5,595 bases of DNA from Oscillospiraceae bacterium (GCA_031271525.1 JAISVO010000146.1:1-5595); one strand, 5' to 3'. Counted from the stretch's first letter, positions 1 to 5,594 are shown. Numbers and translations are program-made. Notes: a model not told the origin generated them from the letters alone.

Positions 1-2
1 TT

Positions 3-85
3 TGGTGCGGATAGTGGGATTCGAACCCACATGCTTTCGCACCGGCTCCTAAGACCGGCGTGTCTGCCAGTTCCACCATATCCGC
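3..85 (-). tRNA. tRNA-Leu, anticodon UAG, CCA encoded
   Basis: On the minus strand this folds as a class II (long variable arm) tRNA. The acceptor stem is GCGGATA (85-79) paired with TATCCGC (13-7), followed by discriminator A and an encoded CCA (5-3). The anticodon stem is CCGGT/GCCGG with loop CTTAGGA, so the anticodon is UAG and the tRNA reads CUN leucine codons. The variable arm TGC-GAAA-GCA is short for a class II tRNA but clearly formed. The T arm is GTGGG-TTCGAAT-CCCAC. It lies 80 nt downstream of the small decarboxylase subunit gene on the same strand. I see no convincing promoter of its own between 86 and 165, so it may be read from upstream transcription and processed. Confidence 0.97.
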
Positions 86-108
86 GAATGGGCGATATAC
101 AGGGGCTC

Positions 109-147
109 CGCCTCCCCGGCGCCCCGTGGTATGGACGCCGGGAGACG
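109..147 (-). other. GC-rich stem-loop between decarboxylase operon and tRNA-Leu
   Basis: On the minus strand, CGTCTCCCGGCG (147-136) can pair with CGCCGGGGAGGCG (121-109) across a 14-nt loop, giving a stem of about 12 bp with one bulged base and one wobble pair. It sits 18 nt after the stop codon of the small subunit gene. There is no T tract after the 3' arm, so it does not meet the usual picture of an intrinsic terminator. It may act as a weak terminator, protect the mRNA 3' end or guide processing of the tRNA precursor. The rest of 86-165 shows nothing else I can name. Confidence 0.4.
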
Positions 148-165
148 CCGCACGGGCAGACAAAG

Positions 166-291
166 CTACTCTTTCTTCTCCCGTCCGGCCGCGATCGCCA
201 CCATCAGCTTGATTGCGGCATAGAAGATCGCGAGCGCCGAAAAGACGCCGGCCAGCCCATACAGCATCAGCTGAAACGCCAAGTTTATCAT
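166..291 (-). CDS. Small OadG-related membrane subunit (41 aa) of a sodium-pumping decarboxylase
   Basis: This short gene encodes 41 residues, MINLAFQLMLYG onward, ending in GREKKE. Residues 3-34 form one hydrophobic, probably membrane-spanning helix rich in Leu, Ala and Ile, followed by a charged cytoplasmic tail. The start is ATG at 291-289, preceded by a good ribosome site (AGGGAGGG, 6 nt before the ATG); the ATG 5 nt further upstream is closed at once by TGA. It follows the beta subunit gene by 18 nt in the same direction, so the two are almost certainly cotranscribed. Classical gamma (OadG) subunits have one N-terminal membrane helix and a longer tail, about 80-120 residues in all. This looks like the membrane anchor alone, as in proteins named OadG-related small transporter subunits. 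The role, stabilising or anchoring the decarboxylase complex, is inferred from position and topology. The sequence is too short to prove homology by eye. Confidence 0.75.
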   Translation of the reverse strand: MINLAFQLMLYGLAGVFSALAIFYAAIKLMVAIAAGREKKE

Positions 292-309
292 ACCATTCCC
301 TCCCTACTG

Positions 310-1455
310 TTACGAACCGAGCAGCCACGGGACCAGTGCCAGAACGATCCCGCCGGCGATGGCCGAAGCGACTTGCCCCGCGACATTCGCGGAAACCGCC
401 GGCATCAGGATGAAGTTCTGCGGGTCCTCCTTGGTCGCCATTTTCTGTACCACACGGGCGGACATCGGGAAGGCCGAAATACCCGCCGCGCCGATCATCG
501 GATTCATCTTGTCCTTGCTGAACAGGTTCAGAAACTTCACGAACAGGACGCCGCCGGCGGTGTCGAAGACGAACGCCACAAAGCCCAAGGCGAGGATCAG
601 CAAGGTCATCGGCTTCAAAAAGTTCTCGGCCTGCATCGTCGCGCCGATCGAGATCCCCAGAAGGAGGGTCACGAGGTTTGCCAGCTCGTTCTGCGCCGAC
701 TTGGACAGCCGCTCCAAAACGCCGCTCTCCCGGATCAGGTTGCCGAACATTAGCAGGCCGACCAGCGGGGCGCAGATGGGTGCCAAAATGCCGGAAATCA
801 CCGTCACAAGGACCGGGAAGAGGATCAGGACCACCTTCGGGATCTTCTTTTCGGTGTTGTCCATCCGGATCAGGCGCTCGTGCTTGGTGGTCAGCGCCTT
901 GATGACCGGCGGCTGGATGATCGGCACCAACGCCATATAGGAGTATGCGGCGACCGAAATCGGACCGATAAACTGCGCCGCGAACTTCATCGCGACAAAG
1001 ATCGAGGTCGGCCCGTCGGCCGCACCGATGATCCCAATCGAGGCGGCGCTTTTGAGGTCGATCCCGAGCGACGGGAACGCCTCACCGATCGCCGCGACCG
1101 CCGCGATGGTGGCGAAGATGCCGAACTGCGCGGCGGCCCCCAAAAAGAGCATCTTCGGACGCCGCATCAGGGGCGAAAAGTCGATCATCGCGCCGACCGC
1201 GACGAAGATGAGGACCGGGAAGACCTCGGTGACAATGCCGATCTTGTAGAAGATCTGCAAAACGCCCTCGGTGCCCTCAAAGTCCCAGACCGCCGACATC
1301 GGCAGGTTGACCAGAATCGCGCCGAACCCGATCGGCAGTAGCAGCATCGGCTCGTAATCCTTCCTGATCGCGAGGAAAATCAGCAGGCCGCCGATGGCGT
1401 ACATCACAAACGACTGCCATGTCAGGTGCGTGAACCCTTGCAGGAGCGCTTCCAT
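310..1455 (-). CDS. oadB: Sodium ion-translocating decarboxylase, beta subunit (OadB/GcdB/MmdB family)
   Basis: This is the integral membrane subunit that decarboxylates carboxybiotin and couples the reaction to Na+ export in oxaloacetate, methylmalonyl-CoA or glutaconyl-CoA decarboxylases. The 381-residue product is very hydrophobic with many membrane segments. Residues known as functionally important in Klebsiella OadB (D203, Y229, N373, G377, S382, R389) map with exact spacing to D147 (GAADGPTS), Y173, N318, G322, S327 and R334 (GAAGISAFPMSAR), so the pump should be active. The start at 1455 is preferred because an in-frame upstream ATG at 1467 directly abuts the AGAGGG purine run, leaving no spacing; the longer form would add four residues. 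The gene has its own promoter at 1496-1525 and is followed 18 nt later by a mini gamma-like gene. No alpha (carboxyltransferase) or biotin carrier gene is in the window, so the substrate cannot be assigned; the symbol marks the family only. Confidence 0.95.
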   Translation of the reverse strand: MEALLQGFTHLTWQSFVMYAIGGLLIFLAIRKDYEPMLLLPIGFGAILVNLPMSAVWDFEGTEGVLQIFYKIGIVTEVFPVLIFVAVGAMIDFSPLMRRPKMLFLGAAAQFGIFATIAAVAAIGEAFPSLGIDLKSAASIGIIGAADGPTSIFVAMKFAAQFIGPISVAAYSYMALVPIIQPPVIKALTTKHERLIRMDNTEKKIPKVVLILFPVLVTVISGILAPICAPLVGLLMFGNLIRESGVLERLSKSAQNELANLVTLLLGISIGATMQAENFLKPMTLLILALGFVAFVFDTAGGVLFVKFLNLFSKDKMNPMIGAAGISAFPMSARVVQKMATKEDPQNFILMPAVSANVAGQVASAIAGGIVLALVPWLLGS

Positions 1456-1482
1456 AAGCCGTCCCATCCCTCTTTCTTTCTG

Positions 1483-1498
1483 ACTGAGCCGTCTCAGT
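1483..1498. promoter_or_regulatory. Palindrome at the oadB transcription start, possible operator
   Basis: The 16-bp sequence ACTGAG-CCGT-CTCAGT has perfect 6-bp inverted arms around a 4-bp centre. It overlaps the last three bases of the -10 box and covers the predicted start site near 1489. A repressor bound here would block RNA polymerase; alternatively the transcribed part is just leader sequence. A related but shorter palindrome sits at the same place in the promoter at 3441-3469. The operator role is inferred. Confidence 0.5.
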
Positions 1499-1525
1499 AT
1501 ACCACAGGATCCGGTTTTCAGTCAA
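1496..1525 (-). promoter_or_regulatory. Sigma-A type promoter of the oadB operon
   Basis: On the minus strand the -35 box is TTGACT (1525-1520) and the -10 box is TATACT (1501-1496), separated by 18 bp. TGG directly upstream of the -10 gives an extended -10 (TGn), which compensates for the slightly long spacer. The predicted start is near 1489, giving a leader of roughly 35 nt to the ATG at 1455. The -35 box begins 5 nt after the stop codon of the methyltransferase gene and no terminator lies between, so read-through from the upstream operon is also possible. Confidence 0.85.
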
Positions 1526-1530
1526 GCGAT

Positions 1531-2343
1531 TCACAAATTAGAAGCCGCAAAGATTCCGGCGGCCTTCGTGACGTCGAAATACTGTTTTTTCGCAAACACC
1601 CCATCTATATATCGGGTAAAACGGGCGAGGTTCTCCCCCCGGATGATATCGCGGACATTCCCGATCCCCCGCAAGGACAAAACGTAATCGACAAGCGGCT
1701 CCGCGTCCGTGATATGCAGGCTGTCCTCATACCGAACCATCCCGACGGAATGGAAATGCCCGCTCAGCTTCGCGCCGCCGTTTTCCAGCCCGAACGCGTC
1801 CGTTACGGTTCCCTGCGCGAAGTCGATCATGTCGTCGAAGCCGCGCAGGAGCGCGGCGATCTCCTTGAGGTTATCGCGTCCGACCGTCGTCGCGTAAAAG
1901 GTTCCGCCCGGCTTGAGCACCCGGCTGACCTCCGAGAGCGCTTTGTCTATTTCGGGGACATGGTAGAGCATGTGGTTCGCGATCACAACGTCGAAAGCCT
2001 CAGCGTCATACGGGATTTCCTGCGCGTCGATGATCCGGTACTCCGCAGAAACCAGCCCTTTTGTATTCGCTTCAGCGGCCTCCAGCATTCCCTCCGAAAG
2101 GTCGGACAGGATCAGCTTCACGCCCCTTGGAATCTGGTCCGCGTTGGTCCTCCAAATCCGGGCGGTCCCGCAGCCCAGCTCAAGGATAGATTGGTTCTCC
2201 CTAAGCTGATATTGCTGAAAAACCCAGTTCCCAAAGCCAAGCTTGTTTGTGCTGTACCGCTGATGCAGATACATCCGGCTGTTCAGGTTCTCCGGCGACC
2301 CGTACTGCCGCTTCACGTCCTCCGGATTGCGGACATCTCCCAT
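1531..2343 (-). CDS. Class I SAM-dependent methyltransferase, substrate unknown
   Basis: The 270-residue protein has the Rossmann-type methyltransferase core. Motif I is ILELGCGTA (53-61), which binds SAM. The acidic residue after beta 2 is D81 in DLSEGML. D106 in DAQEIPY fits the adenine-contacting motif, FDVVIANHMLYHV (117-129) is motif II with the post-strand segment, and VSRVLKPGGTFYATT (139-153) is the typical strand 5 hairpin. The N-terminal part (LNSRMYLHQRYSTNKLGFGNWVF, 20-42) resembles a helical cap seen in many small clostridial methyltransferases. The start is ATG at 2343, 6 nt after the ilvN TAG, with the GGGG that overlaps the stop codon serving as ribosome site, so translation is probably coupled to ilvN. 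Nothing in the sequence tells whether the target is a small molecule, a quinone-like compound or a macromolecule, and the link to branched-chain amino acids is positional only. Confidence 0.93.
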   Translation of the reverse strand: MGDVRNPEDVKRQYGSPENLNSRMYLHQRYSTNKLGFGNWVFQQYQLRENQSILELGCGTARIWRTNADQIPRGVKLILSDLSEGMLEAAEANTKGLVSAEYRIIDAQEIPYDAEAFDVVIANHMLYHVPEIDKALSEVSRVLKPGGTFYATTVGRDNLKEIAALLRGFDDMIDFAQGTVTDAFGLENGGAKLSGHFHSVGMVRYEDSLHITDAEPLVDYVLSLRGIGNVRDIIRGENLARFTRYIDGVFAKKQYFDVTKAAGIFAASNL

Positions 2344-2349
2344 ACGCCC

Positions 2350-2841
2350 CTACGCCAGCAGTTCCAGCACGGTGGTTATGGCGGTGGTCCCGGTGCGGCA
2401 CAGCTCGAGGATGGTGTGCCCGGAAAGACGTTCGAGGAACGCCTCGCATTCGGCGGGGGACCCAGCGAACTCCAGAATCACCCGGCCCTCCACGTCGTAC
2501 GGAACCCGACAGTCAAACTCTTTGACCGCTTCCAGCAGCGCGTCGTGGCGGGCGGGGGTAACCACCAGCTTGCAGAGCAGCAGCTCCCGCGCGACCGTCT
2601 CGCCGCCGGGCAGCAGCGCGACCGTTTTAACGTCCTCCAGCTTCTCCAGCTGACGCACGATCTGACGCGCCGCCGGCCCGTCGGTGCGGGTCTCGATGGT
2701 GATCCGCGAGGTTTCGGGGTCGGCGGTCTCGCCCACCGACAGGGTTGCGATGTTGTAGCCCCGTCTGCTGAACAGCCCGGTCACCCGGGTCAGGACGCCG
2801 AAATGGTTGTTGACCAGCAGCGCGATGATGAAGGTGTCCAT
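2350..2841 (-). CDS. ilvN: Acetolactate synthase, small (regulatory) subunit
   Basis: This is the regulatory subunit that activates the catalytic subunit (IlvB) in the first common step of valine, leucine and isoleucine synthesis and confers valine feedback inhibition. At 163 residues it has exactly the length of E. coli IlvH. An N-terminal ACT domain (about 1-75) carries the family block GVLTRVTGLFSRRGYNI (15-31) and DPETSRITIE (41-50). The valine-site residues N11, G14 and N29 of IlvH correspond to N12, G15 and N30, all conserved, so feedback control is likely. The C-terminal domain ends in the typical ILELCRTG segment (144-151). The start ATG at 2841 has GGAGG 11 nt upstream. The gene follows the Cys-rich protein gene by 84 nt; that gap shows no clear promoter or terminator, only a 9-bp direct repeat (GTTCGCCGT at 2858-2866 and 2918-2926). 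No ilvB or ilvC is adjacent. ilvN and ilvH are interchangeable names here. Confidence 0.94.
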   Translation of the reverse strand: MDTFIIALLVNNHFGVLTRVTGLFSRRGYNIATLSVGETADPETSRITIETRTDGPAARQIVRQLEKLEDVKTVALLPGGETVARELLLCKLVVTPARHDALLEAVKEFDCRVPYDVEGRVILEFAGSPAECEAFLERLSGHTILELCRTGTTAITTVLELLA

Positions 2842-2925
2842 AGTCTTGTTATCCTCCGTTCGCCGTTGTGCGCGGGTATTCTTTGTATGCCTTGCCGGGG
2901 AATTGGGGAGACGCCGTGTTCGCCG

Positions 2926-3372
2926 TCATTCTTCCCGCGTGAACTCCATCCTCTCCAGCAGCCGCACGGCGCAGGTCACAAGGCAGGGGCAGACCGGCTT
3001 GCGCGCCGCCTGCGCCCCCGGGGCGTCGCGGCCGTCCGGGCAGCGGACGTCGGAGCGGAGCAGCTCCCGGCAGTTCAAAGAGCCGTTCGCCTCTTTGAAC
3101 TTCTCCACAAACTCGCGGGTCTTTTGGTAGCAGTACCCCTTTTGCTGAAGGTCCTTCTCCGTATGGAAGCCGCACAGCAGCCCGATCGCCATCACCCCAC
3201 CGCTCACCGCGCCGCACAGCTCCCCGGCGCGGACGCCGCCGCCGAACCCGCTCGAGAGCTTCAGCGCCGTGGCGCGGTCCAGCCCCAGCTCGTCGCTGAA
3301 CGCCCCGAACACCGCCTGCGCGCAGTTGAAACCGCCGGAAAACAGCCCGGCCGCCCTCTCCGCCTTGGTCAT
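2926..3372 (-). CDS. C_GCAxxG_C_C family putative redox protein
   Basis: This 148-residue protein belongs to a family of small, Cys-rich proteins thought to be redox active; no reaction is established. The family features are visible in order: GGFNCAQAV (13-21) with C17; SGFGGGVRAGELCGAVSGG (41-59) with the CGAxxG motif at C53; GSLNCRELL (97-105) with C101; and VCPCLVTCA (127-135) with C128, C130 and C134. C67, C81 and C111 are additional. There is no signal peptide or membrane helix, so it should be cytoplasmic. The start at 3372 is fixed by a near-perfect AAGGAGGT ribosome site. It is the first gene after the promoter at 3441-3469 and is probably cotranscribed with ilvN and the methyltransferase. 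Members of this family are often found near transporter genes, but the function here cannot be read from the neighbours. Confidence 0.93.
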   Translation of the reverse strand: MTKAERAAGLFSGGFNCAQAVFGAFSDELGLDRATALKLSSGFGGGVRAGELCGAVSGGVMAIGLLCGFHTEKDLQQKGYCYQKTREFVEKFKEANGSLNCRELLRSDVRCPDGRDAPGAQAARKPVCPCLVTCAVRLLERMEFTREE

Positions 3373-3375
3373 AAA

Positions 3376-3389
3376 GGATCAACCTCCTT
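3376..3389 (-). promoter_or_regulatory. Unusually extended Shine-Dalgarno sequence for the Cys-rich protein gene
   Basis: Read on the minus strand, the sequence AAGGAGGTTGATCC stands just before TTT-ATG. It matches the full complement of the 16S rRNA 3' end (AAGGAGGTGATCC) except for one extra T. The GGAGG core lies 10 nt from the ATG at 3372. This fixes the start and predicts strong translation initiation. Confidence 0.8.
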
Positions 3390-3431
3390 GCCGCTTTAAT
3401 GGAATCGCGGCGTTTTTCTCCCCGTTCACCT

Positions 3432-3442
3432 CTGACTGTCAG
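3432..3442. promoter_or_regulatory. Short palindrome at the start site, possible operator
   Basis: CTGAC-T-GTCAG is a perfect 5-bp inverted repeat around one central base. It overlaps the last two bases of the -10 box of the promoter at 3441-3469 and reaches the predicted start site. Its placement mirrors the palindrome at 1483-1498. The operator role is inferred. Confidence 0.4.
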
Positions 3443-3469
3443 TATACCAGAACAAGGGGAATTACGCAA
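3441..3469 (-). promoter_or_regulatory. Sigma-A type promoter for the Cys-rich protein-ilvN-methyltransferase operon
   Basis: On the minus strand the -35 box is TTGCGT (3469-3464, a weak match) and the -10 box is TATACT (3446-3441), with a 17-bp spacer and TGG forming an extended -10. The predicted start is near 3434, giving a leader of about 60 nt to the ATG at 3372. The promoter lies in the 120-nt gap after the DUF4130 gene, so the two operons are probably transcribed separately. Confidence 0.8.
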
Positions 3470-3492
3470 GGGAAACCCAGCAGGACCTTGGG

Positions 3493-4278
3493 CTACCGGG
3501 CGGAGGTACTGCCCGGACCGCCGGACGGGCTGGGGATCTCCTGAAACTCGGTCAGGTGCTTCCGGTAGCGCAGCGGCACAAACTGCTGCTGCAGCTTCAG
3601 ATTTTGGCGCGCGGGGTTGGCGATCGCCTTGAAGTAGCCCCGCCAGAGGTCCTCAAACTCGCCGTCGTCCGGGAGGGGCGGCAGCTCCTCCCCGGGGGAA
3701 AGCTCCCGGATGAACCAGCCCTCCTGCCGGCTGACCAGCACCAGACGGCGCGTCAAGTCGCGGATCAGCAGCCGCTGGTCGTTGAATCGCCCGTGGAAGT
3801 GGTTCCCGATCAGGGTCAGGACGTTGCACTTCGGCTCGATATCGGCGACGTAGATCCCCTCCGGCGTCCGGACAAACCGAATAAACTGCAGCATCCGGTG
3901 GGCTTCCCAGCCGGCGTCCTTCGCGGCCTTCTGGACGCGGGCCGTGACCGGGTCGGTCAGGTTGCCGCGCGGGTCGCGGTTTGCGGCGAACCCGGCGTCG
4001 AGCAGCGCGATCAGGTCGTCCTCGACGGCGGGGTGTTCCGAGAGCCATGCTGTATAGACCGTCTCGGACAGGGTCGGGGAGAGCCGTCCCATCCCGGCTT
4101 CCACCCGCCGCGCTTTCTCCGGGTCGGTTTCCACCGTCTCGGAGGGGAAGAGGCTGACGCCGTCCCGCCCGCGCGGATGCCGGACCGACAGCGTGACCCC
4201 CTTGCGCTTTCGGTCGAACACCGTGAAGACGGCGGTGAGGAATCCCTCCCATGTCGGGGGGTAATAGAGCAGCGTCAT
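3493..4278 (-). CDS. TIGR03915/DUF4130 family putative DNA metabolism protein
   Basis: This is the usual operon partner of the radical SAM protein encoded just upstream. The family is assigned to DNA metabolism from its association with radical SAM and uracil-DNA glycosylase-like domains; its reaction is unknown. The 261-residue product opens with MTLLYYPPTWEGFLTAVF, followed by the conserved core with HRMLQFIRFVRT (127-138), IEPKCNVLTLIGNHFHGRF (147-165), DQRLLIRDL (167-175) and the signature LWRGYFKAIA (211-220) leading to NLKLQQQFVPLRYRKHLTEF (226-245). No uracil-DNA glycosylase domain is fused to it, unlike some relatives. The start ATG (4278-4276) overlaps the TGA of the upstream gene as ATGA, which indicates coupled translation; the frame stays open further upstream, but that part reads antisense-like, Arg/Pro-rich sequence without family similarity. 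A Ser/Gly/Pro-rich tail follows residue 246. Confidence 0.93.
   Translation of the reverse strand: MTLLYYPPTWEGFLTAVFTVFDRKRKGVTLSVRHPRGRDGVSLFPSETVETDPEKARRVEAGMGRLSPTLSETVYTAWLSEHPAVEDDLIALLDAGFAANRDPRGNLTDPVTARVQKAAKDAGWEAHRMLQFIRFVRTPEGIYVADIEPKCNVLTLIGNHFHGRFNDQRLLIRDLTRRLVLVSRQEGWFIRELSPGEELPPLPDDGEFEDLWRGYFKAIANPARQNLKLQQQFVPLRYRKHLTEFQEIPSPSGGPGSTSAR
3496..3516 (-). other. Stem-loop at the 3' end of the DUF4130 gene
   Basis: CCGGGC and GCCCGG form a perfect 6-bp stem with a 9-nt loop; on the minus strand it covers the last codons and ends directly at the TAG stop. No T tract follows, so it is at best a weak or factor-assisted transcription end or an mRNA-protecting hairpin. No better terminator was found before the promoter at 3441-3469. 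Confidence 0.3.
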
Positions 4279-5594
4279 CGGCTCATCAGCTGCAAAAGGG
4301 ACGGCTGTTCGGGAAGTCTTACCGGCGACGGGGGCTGTACCGCCGCCGGCGGGAGGGCCGGGGCGGAGGGAGGGGCGAACAGGGAGGTCTGCCCGTTGTC
4401 GTACCGGTCGCTCAGCAGTTCCCTCAGAAAGGGATGATCGTGGCGGGCCTCGCCCTCGTATTTGCCGAGGGCCGTGAGGAAGAAGCGGGCGCGTTTCATC
4501 ACGATGCCGAGCTTCCGGAGGTTTTCGGCGCGGACCGGGCCGAACCGCCGCGCCTCGATGATCCGGTCGGCGGACTTGATCCCGACGCCGGGGACCCGCA
4601 GCAGCGTCTCGCGGTCGGCGCGGTTGACCTCGACCGGGAAGAATTCGGGGTGGCGGAGGGCCCACGCGCACTTGGGATCGACCTCGGTGTCGAGCTTCTC
4701 GCCCTCCTCGGTGATCTCGTCGGCGGTGAAGGAGTAGAAGCGCATCAACCAGTCGGATTGGTAGAGCCGGTGCTCCCGCAGCAGCGGGACGGCGGCAGTC
4801 TCTTTCGGCGGGAGGGCCGGGTGGGTGCCGACCGGCACATAGGCGGAGAAATAGACCCGTTTCAGGCGGAATTTCTGGTACAGCCCGCCTGAAAGGCGGA
4901 GGATGGTCCGGTCGGTATCGCCGGTCGCGCCGACGATCATCTGGGTGGACTGCCCCGCCGGGGCGAACAGCGGCGCGTTTTGGTGCTTCCTGCCGTCCTC
5001 CAGCGCCGAGCGGCGCATCGTCTCAATCCCCCGCATCGGGGAGAAGATCATCTCCGGTTTTTTATCCGGCGCCAAGAGGGAGAGGGACCCCGACGACGGC
5101 AGTTCGATGTTGACGCTGACCCGGTCGGCCAGCAGCCCCGCCGCCTCAACCAGCTTCAGGTCGGCTCCGGGGATGGTCTTTACGTGGATGTAGCCGCCGA
5201 ACCGGTGGGTTTCCCGGAGGATCCGCATCACCCGGATCATCCGCTCCATCGTGTGATCGGCCCCTCGCACGACGCCCGAGCTGAGGAACAGCCCTTCGAT
5301 GTAGTTCCGGCGGTAGAACTGGATGGTCAGCTCGGCCAGCTCCTCGGGTTGGAAGGTCGCCCGGGGGATGTCGTTTGAACGCCTGTTTTGGCAGTATTGG
5401 CAGTCGTAGATACAGGCGTTGGAGAGGAGCACTTTCAGCAGGCAGACGCAGCGCCCATCCGCCGCCCACGTGTGGCAGATGCCAGAGGAGAACGCGTTGC
5501 CCAGCTGGCCCGGCTTCCCCGCACGCCCGCTTCCGCTGGACGCGCAGGAGGCGTCGAACTTCGCCGCGTCCCCGAGGATGCTGAGTTTTTCCAT
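4275..5594 (-). CDS. Putative DNA modification/repair radical SAM protein (TIGR03916-like)
   Basis: The 439-residue protein is a radical SAM enzyme of the group linked to uracil-DNA glycosylase-like proteins; the chemistry and substrate are unknown. The N-terminus (KLSILGDAAKFDASCASSG, 3-21) is typical of the family, supporting the start at 5594, although its ribosome site lies outside the window. The radical SAM cluster motif is CIYDCQYC with C61, C65 and C68, which should bind a [4Fe-4S] cluster. C17, C40, C49 and C51 are further cysteines in the N-terminal segment. IHVKTIPGAD (136-145) and VNIELPSS (161-168) fit barrel strands. A helix-hairpin-helix (ETLLRVPGVGIKSADRIIEAR, 329-349) suggests non-specific DNA binding. 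The C-terminal tail from about 401 is Pro/Ala-rich and contains QTSLF (402-406) and QPSLL (430-434), similar to beta-clamp-binding peptides. It is the first gene of a two-gene operon with the DUF4130 protein (ATGA overlap). Its promoter is beyond the window. Confidence 0.94.
   Translation of the reverse strand: MEKLSILGDAAKFDASCASSGSGRAGKPGQLGNAFSSGICHTWAADGRCVCLLKVLLSNACIYDCQYCQNRRSNDIPRATFQPEELAELTIQFYRRNYIEGLFLSSGVVRGADHTMERMIRVMRILRETHRFGGYIHVKTIPGADLKLVEAAGLLADRVSVNIELPSSGSLSLLAPDKKPEMIFSPMRGIETMRRSALEDGRKHQNAPLFAPAGQSTQMIVGATGDTDRTILRLSGGLYQKFRLKRVYFSAYVPVGTHPALPPKETAAVPLLREHRLYQSDWLMRFYSFTADEITEEGEKLDTEVDPKCAWALRHPEFFPVEVNRADRETLLRVPGVGIKSADRIIEARRFGPVRAENLRKLGIVMKRARFFLTALGKYEGEARHDHPFLRELLSDRYDNGQTSLFAPPSAPALPPAAVQPPSPVRLPEQPSLLQLMSR

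Noticed and set aside
1..85. Attachment site for an integrative element at the tRNA 3' end
   Set aside because: The window ends two bases past the tRNA 3' end and no integrase or repeated tRNA fragment is visible.
86..108. Promoter for tRNA-Leu with TATATC as -10
   Set aside because: No acceptable -35 box lies 16-18 bp upstream; the region there is GC-rich stem-loop sequence.
31..940. Plus-strand open frames at 31-753 and 359-940
   Set aside because: They are antisense to oadB, the mini subunit and the tRNA and have no family similarity or ribosome site.
2842..2925. Possible promoter or terminator between the Cys-rich protein gene and ilvN
   Set aside because: AT-containing stretches such as CATACAAAG lack a matching -35 box, and no stem with a T tract is present. 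Only a 9-bp direct repeat was seen, which may be chance.
1426..3399. Long plus-strand open frame of 657 codons
   Set aside because: It runs antisense to the methyltransferase, ilvN and Cys-rich protein genes, all of which match known families. Its translation is Arg/Pro/Gln/His-rich with no recognisable domain, as expected from a GC-rich shadow frame.
3471..3492. Terminator CCCA-9 nt-TGGG-TTT after the DUF4130 gene
   Set aside because: The stem is only 4 bp and the T run only three bases, too weak to call.
4279..4671. Upstream extension of the DUF4130 reading frame
   Set aside because: The frame is open, but it overlaps the radical SAM gene and reads as Arg/Pro-rich nonsense. The ATGA overlap at 4275-4278 gives the family-typical N-terminus.
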